Assembly (NCBI RefSeq): GCF_015223055.1
Contig: NZ_JADFBX010000002.1
Location: forward strand, 558,001 to 622,000
Length of the DNA: 64,000 bases
Source: Pedobacter sp. MC2016-24
GTDB lineage: Bacteria; Bacteroidota; Bacteroidia; Sphingobacteriales; Sphingobacteriaceae
Direction of reading: 5' to 3'
The notes under the pieces are model-generated. The model did not search any database. It saw nothing but the letters and a program-made list of their open reading frames with translations, and was not told the DNA's origin. Each line of letters begins with the position of its first letter. The stretch's first letter is position 1. Both the position numbers and the translations under genes were made by a program. Below, in pieces: positions 62,970-64,000 of this stretch.

Positions 62970-64000
62970 CTAATGTTCGTTTACATAACTCTTAAAATAC
63001 CCACACTCCTTGATGATTTCCTGGTAAAACTTGGTATTGTCGTATTCATTGTTTAAAATGGAAAAGTATGCTCCATAAAACACCGGTTCAATAGTTACGG
63101 TCCATTCGTTGCCATTGCTGTTCTCAGGTTTAGTATAAACCAGATTGTAGCTCTCATTTTTCTCGCACTTACTGGCCATAAAAGTACAACGGGCCTTTTG
63201 TTCGTTTGTTTTGGCAGCACGTAGCGCGATTAAATAATACTTTTCTGCAATTTTGTTGGAAAGTAACATGCTTCTGAAAGCTATAGGAATTTCGAATGGG
63301 GTGTTTCCACCAGACTGCATCACTTCTCCTGAATAGAATATTCTGGAATTTCCGTAAAAACTCATGTTATAAAAGGCATTGGCAATCAGGATGGCATTTT
63401 CATATACATTTGTTCCCTTTTTGATTTGCGATTTCATCAGTTGTATGGTCTTGAGCACATCCATGGAATATATTTCTTTACTTTGTTTCCGCTGATGGTC
63501 ACAATCGTGACAATCGTTAATCCGCATCGTAAAGGGATTGGCCAGCATTTTGTCACCCTCGCTTTCACTTTTTGTCATCATGGCAATGGCTTCGTCAATT
63601 TTATCCTGATACGCCAATACCTGTGCCTGGTGGTAATAGAGATCCTGCAAATCAAATGGATAATAACGCAGCATGGTTTTTTCAAAAGCTGTTTTGTTGG
63701 GCTTCTGCAAGAGCGTTTTCATTTGTTCTATATTGTTGTTCTGAATGTAGAAATCCGTGTAGTTTTCCAGGGCATTGGCTTTGACCAATTCTCCCTGTTT
63801 TTTATAAATACCTGCAATCTGGTGTAAACTGGAATCTAGTGCATAAGCAAAACGTAAAGAAGATATGGTGTCTTTACCGGTTTTGAGATCTGCAAACCAA
63901 TTTAATGGCGCTACCATTTTTGCTTCAACTTCAGGATCTATTTTTTTAAGTTCTTTTACGTACAGAACCCAGTCCAGAATCTGATATTGGGCCATAACCA
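62970..64000 (-). CDS. Hypothetical protein, probably the C-terminal part of a longer gene
   Basis: The frame runs off the right edge: an ATG at 63995 exists, but the frame stays open to the window end and the protein has no signal peptide or natural N-terminus. The visible 341 residues are helical, with TPR-like pairs (LYYHQAQVLAYQDKIDEAIAMM), a conserved-looking RINDCHDCDHQ motif near 158-168, and a CTFMASKCEKNE stretch. The C-terminus YYQEIIKECGYFKSY-like end (here FYQEIIKECGYFKSYV) is reminiscent of large Bacteroidota hypothetical proteins. Converges on the FecR-like gene with 3 bp between stops. Function unknown. Confidence 0.65.
   Translation of the reverse strand, partial: VMAQYQILDWVLYVKELKKIDPEVEAKMVAPLNWFADLKTGKDTISSLRFAYALDSSLHQIAGIYKKQGELVKANALENYTDFYIQNNNIEQMKTLLQKPNKTAFEKTMLRYYPFDLQDLYYHQAQVLAYQDKIDEAIAMMTKSESEGDKMLANPFTMRINDCHDCDHQRKQSKEIYSMDVLKTIQLMKSQIKKGTNVYENAILIANAFYNMSFYGNSRIFYSGEVMQSGGNTPFEIPIAFRSMLLSNKIAEKYYLIALRAAKTNEQKARCTFMASKCEKNESYNLVYTKPENSNGNEWTVTIEPVFYGAYFSILNNEYDNTKFYQEIIKECGYFKSYVNEH

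Overview
The window comes from a Bacteroidota chromosome, most likely Sphingobacteriaceae (Pedobacter-like). The reasons are two SusC/SusD outer-membrane uptake loci, ECF sigma/FecR pairs with STN-domain TonB receptors, Bacteroidota-only families (DUF4293, DUF4843, DUF4302, PKD-like lipoproteins), and promoters of the TTG-N19/20-TAnnTTTG type in place of TATAAT boxes. No tRNA, rRNA, CRISPR array, insertion sequence or phage gene was recognised. The genus is an inference; no search was run.

Layout. 1-16.2 kb: the 3' end of a GH1 glycosidase, aconitase, a polysaccharide deacetylase, a TolC/HlyD efflux pair, gpsA, a small exported basic protein, a DEAD-box helicase with an RGG tail, a DUF4293 protein, truA plus an ABC exporter, a rifampin ADP-ribosyltransferase, an SGNH hydrolase, a di-haem peroxidase and an AraC regulator. 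16.2-17.5 kb: an apparently exported WrbA-RidA fusion.

17.5-38.0 kb is the most distinctive block: two complete ECF sigma - FecR - SusC - SusD loci pointing away from each other, with the two sigma genes head to head. The left arm (minus strand) ends with DUF4843, PKD-like and TlpA-type proteins. The right arm (plus strand) ends with a HExxH lipoprotein metallopeptidase and a DUF4302 lipoprotein. Neither arm has a carbohydrate-active enzyme, so the cargo may not be a glycan.

38-64 kb is mostly housekeeping: an orphan solute-binding protein without signal peptide, a TMEM175-like channel, sucD, a DxD glycosyltransferase, a lipoprotein MsrB, an RlpA-like protein, nrdB-nrdA, an agmatine-to-putrescine operon with fabG, a YafK-like L,D-transpeptidase, a VWA membrane protein, a TRIC channel, eno and an FtsB-like gene, an ABC-2 transporter pair, carA, panB-rluA, an Ada-like repair protein, a FecR-like protein lacking its cytoplasmic domain, and a truncated hypothetical gene.

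Convergent genes often share one bidirectional hairpin terminator. In several cases the TAnnTTTG element overlaps the longest possible reading frame and argues for a downstream start codon; those corrections are given with the genes. Intergenic points worth a look: a double dyad upstream of aconitase, an 11-bp repeat pair upstream of nrdBA, and a protein-like, hairpin-rich island upstream of eno.
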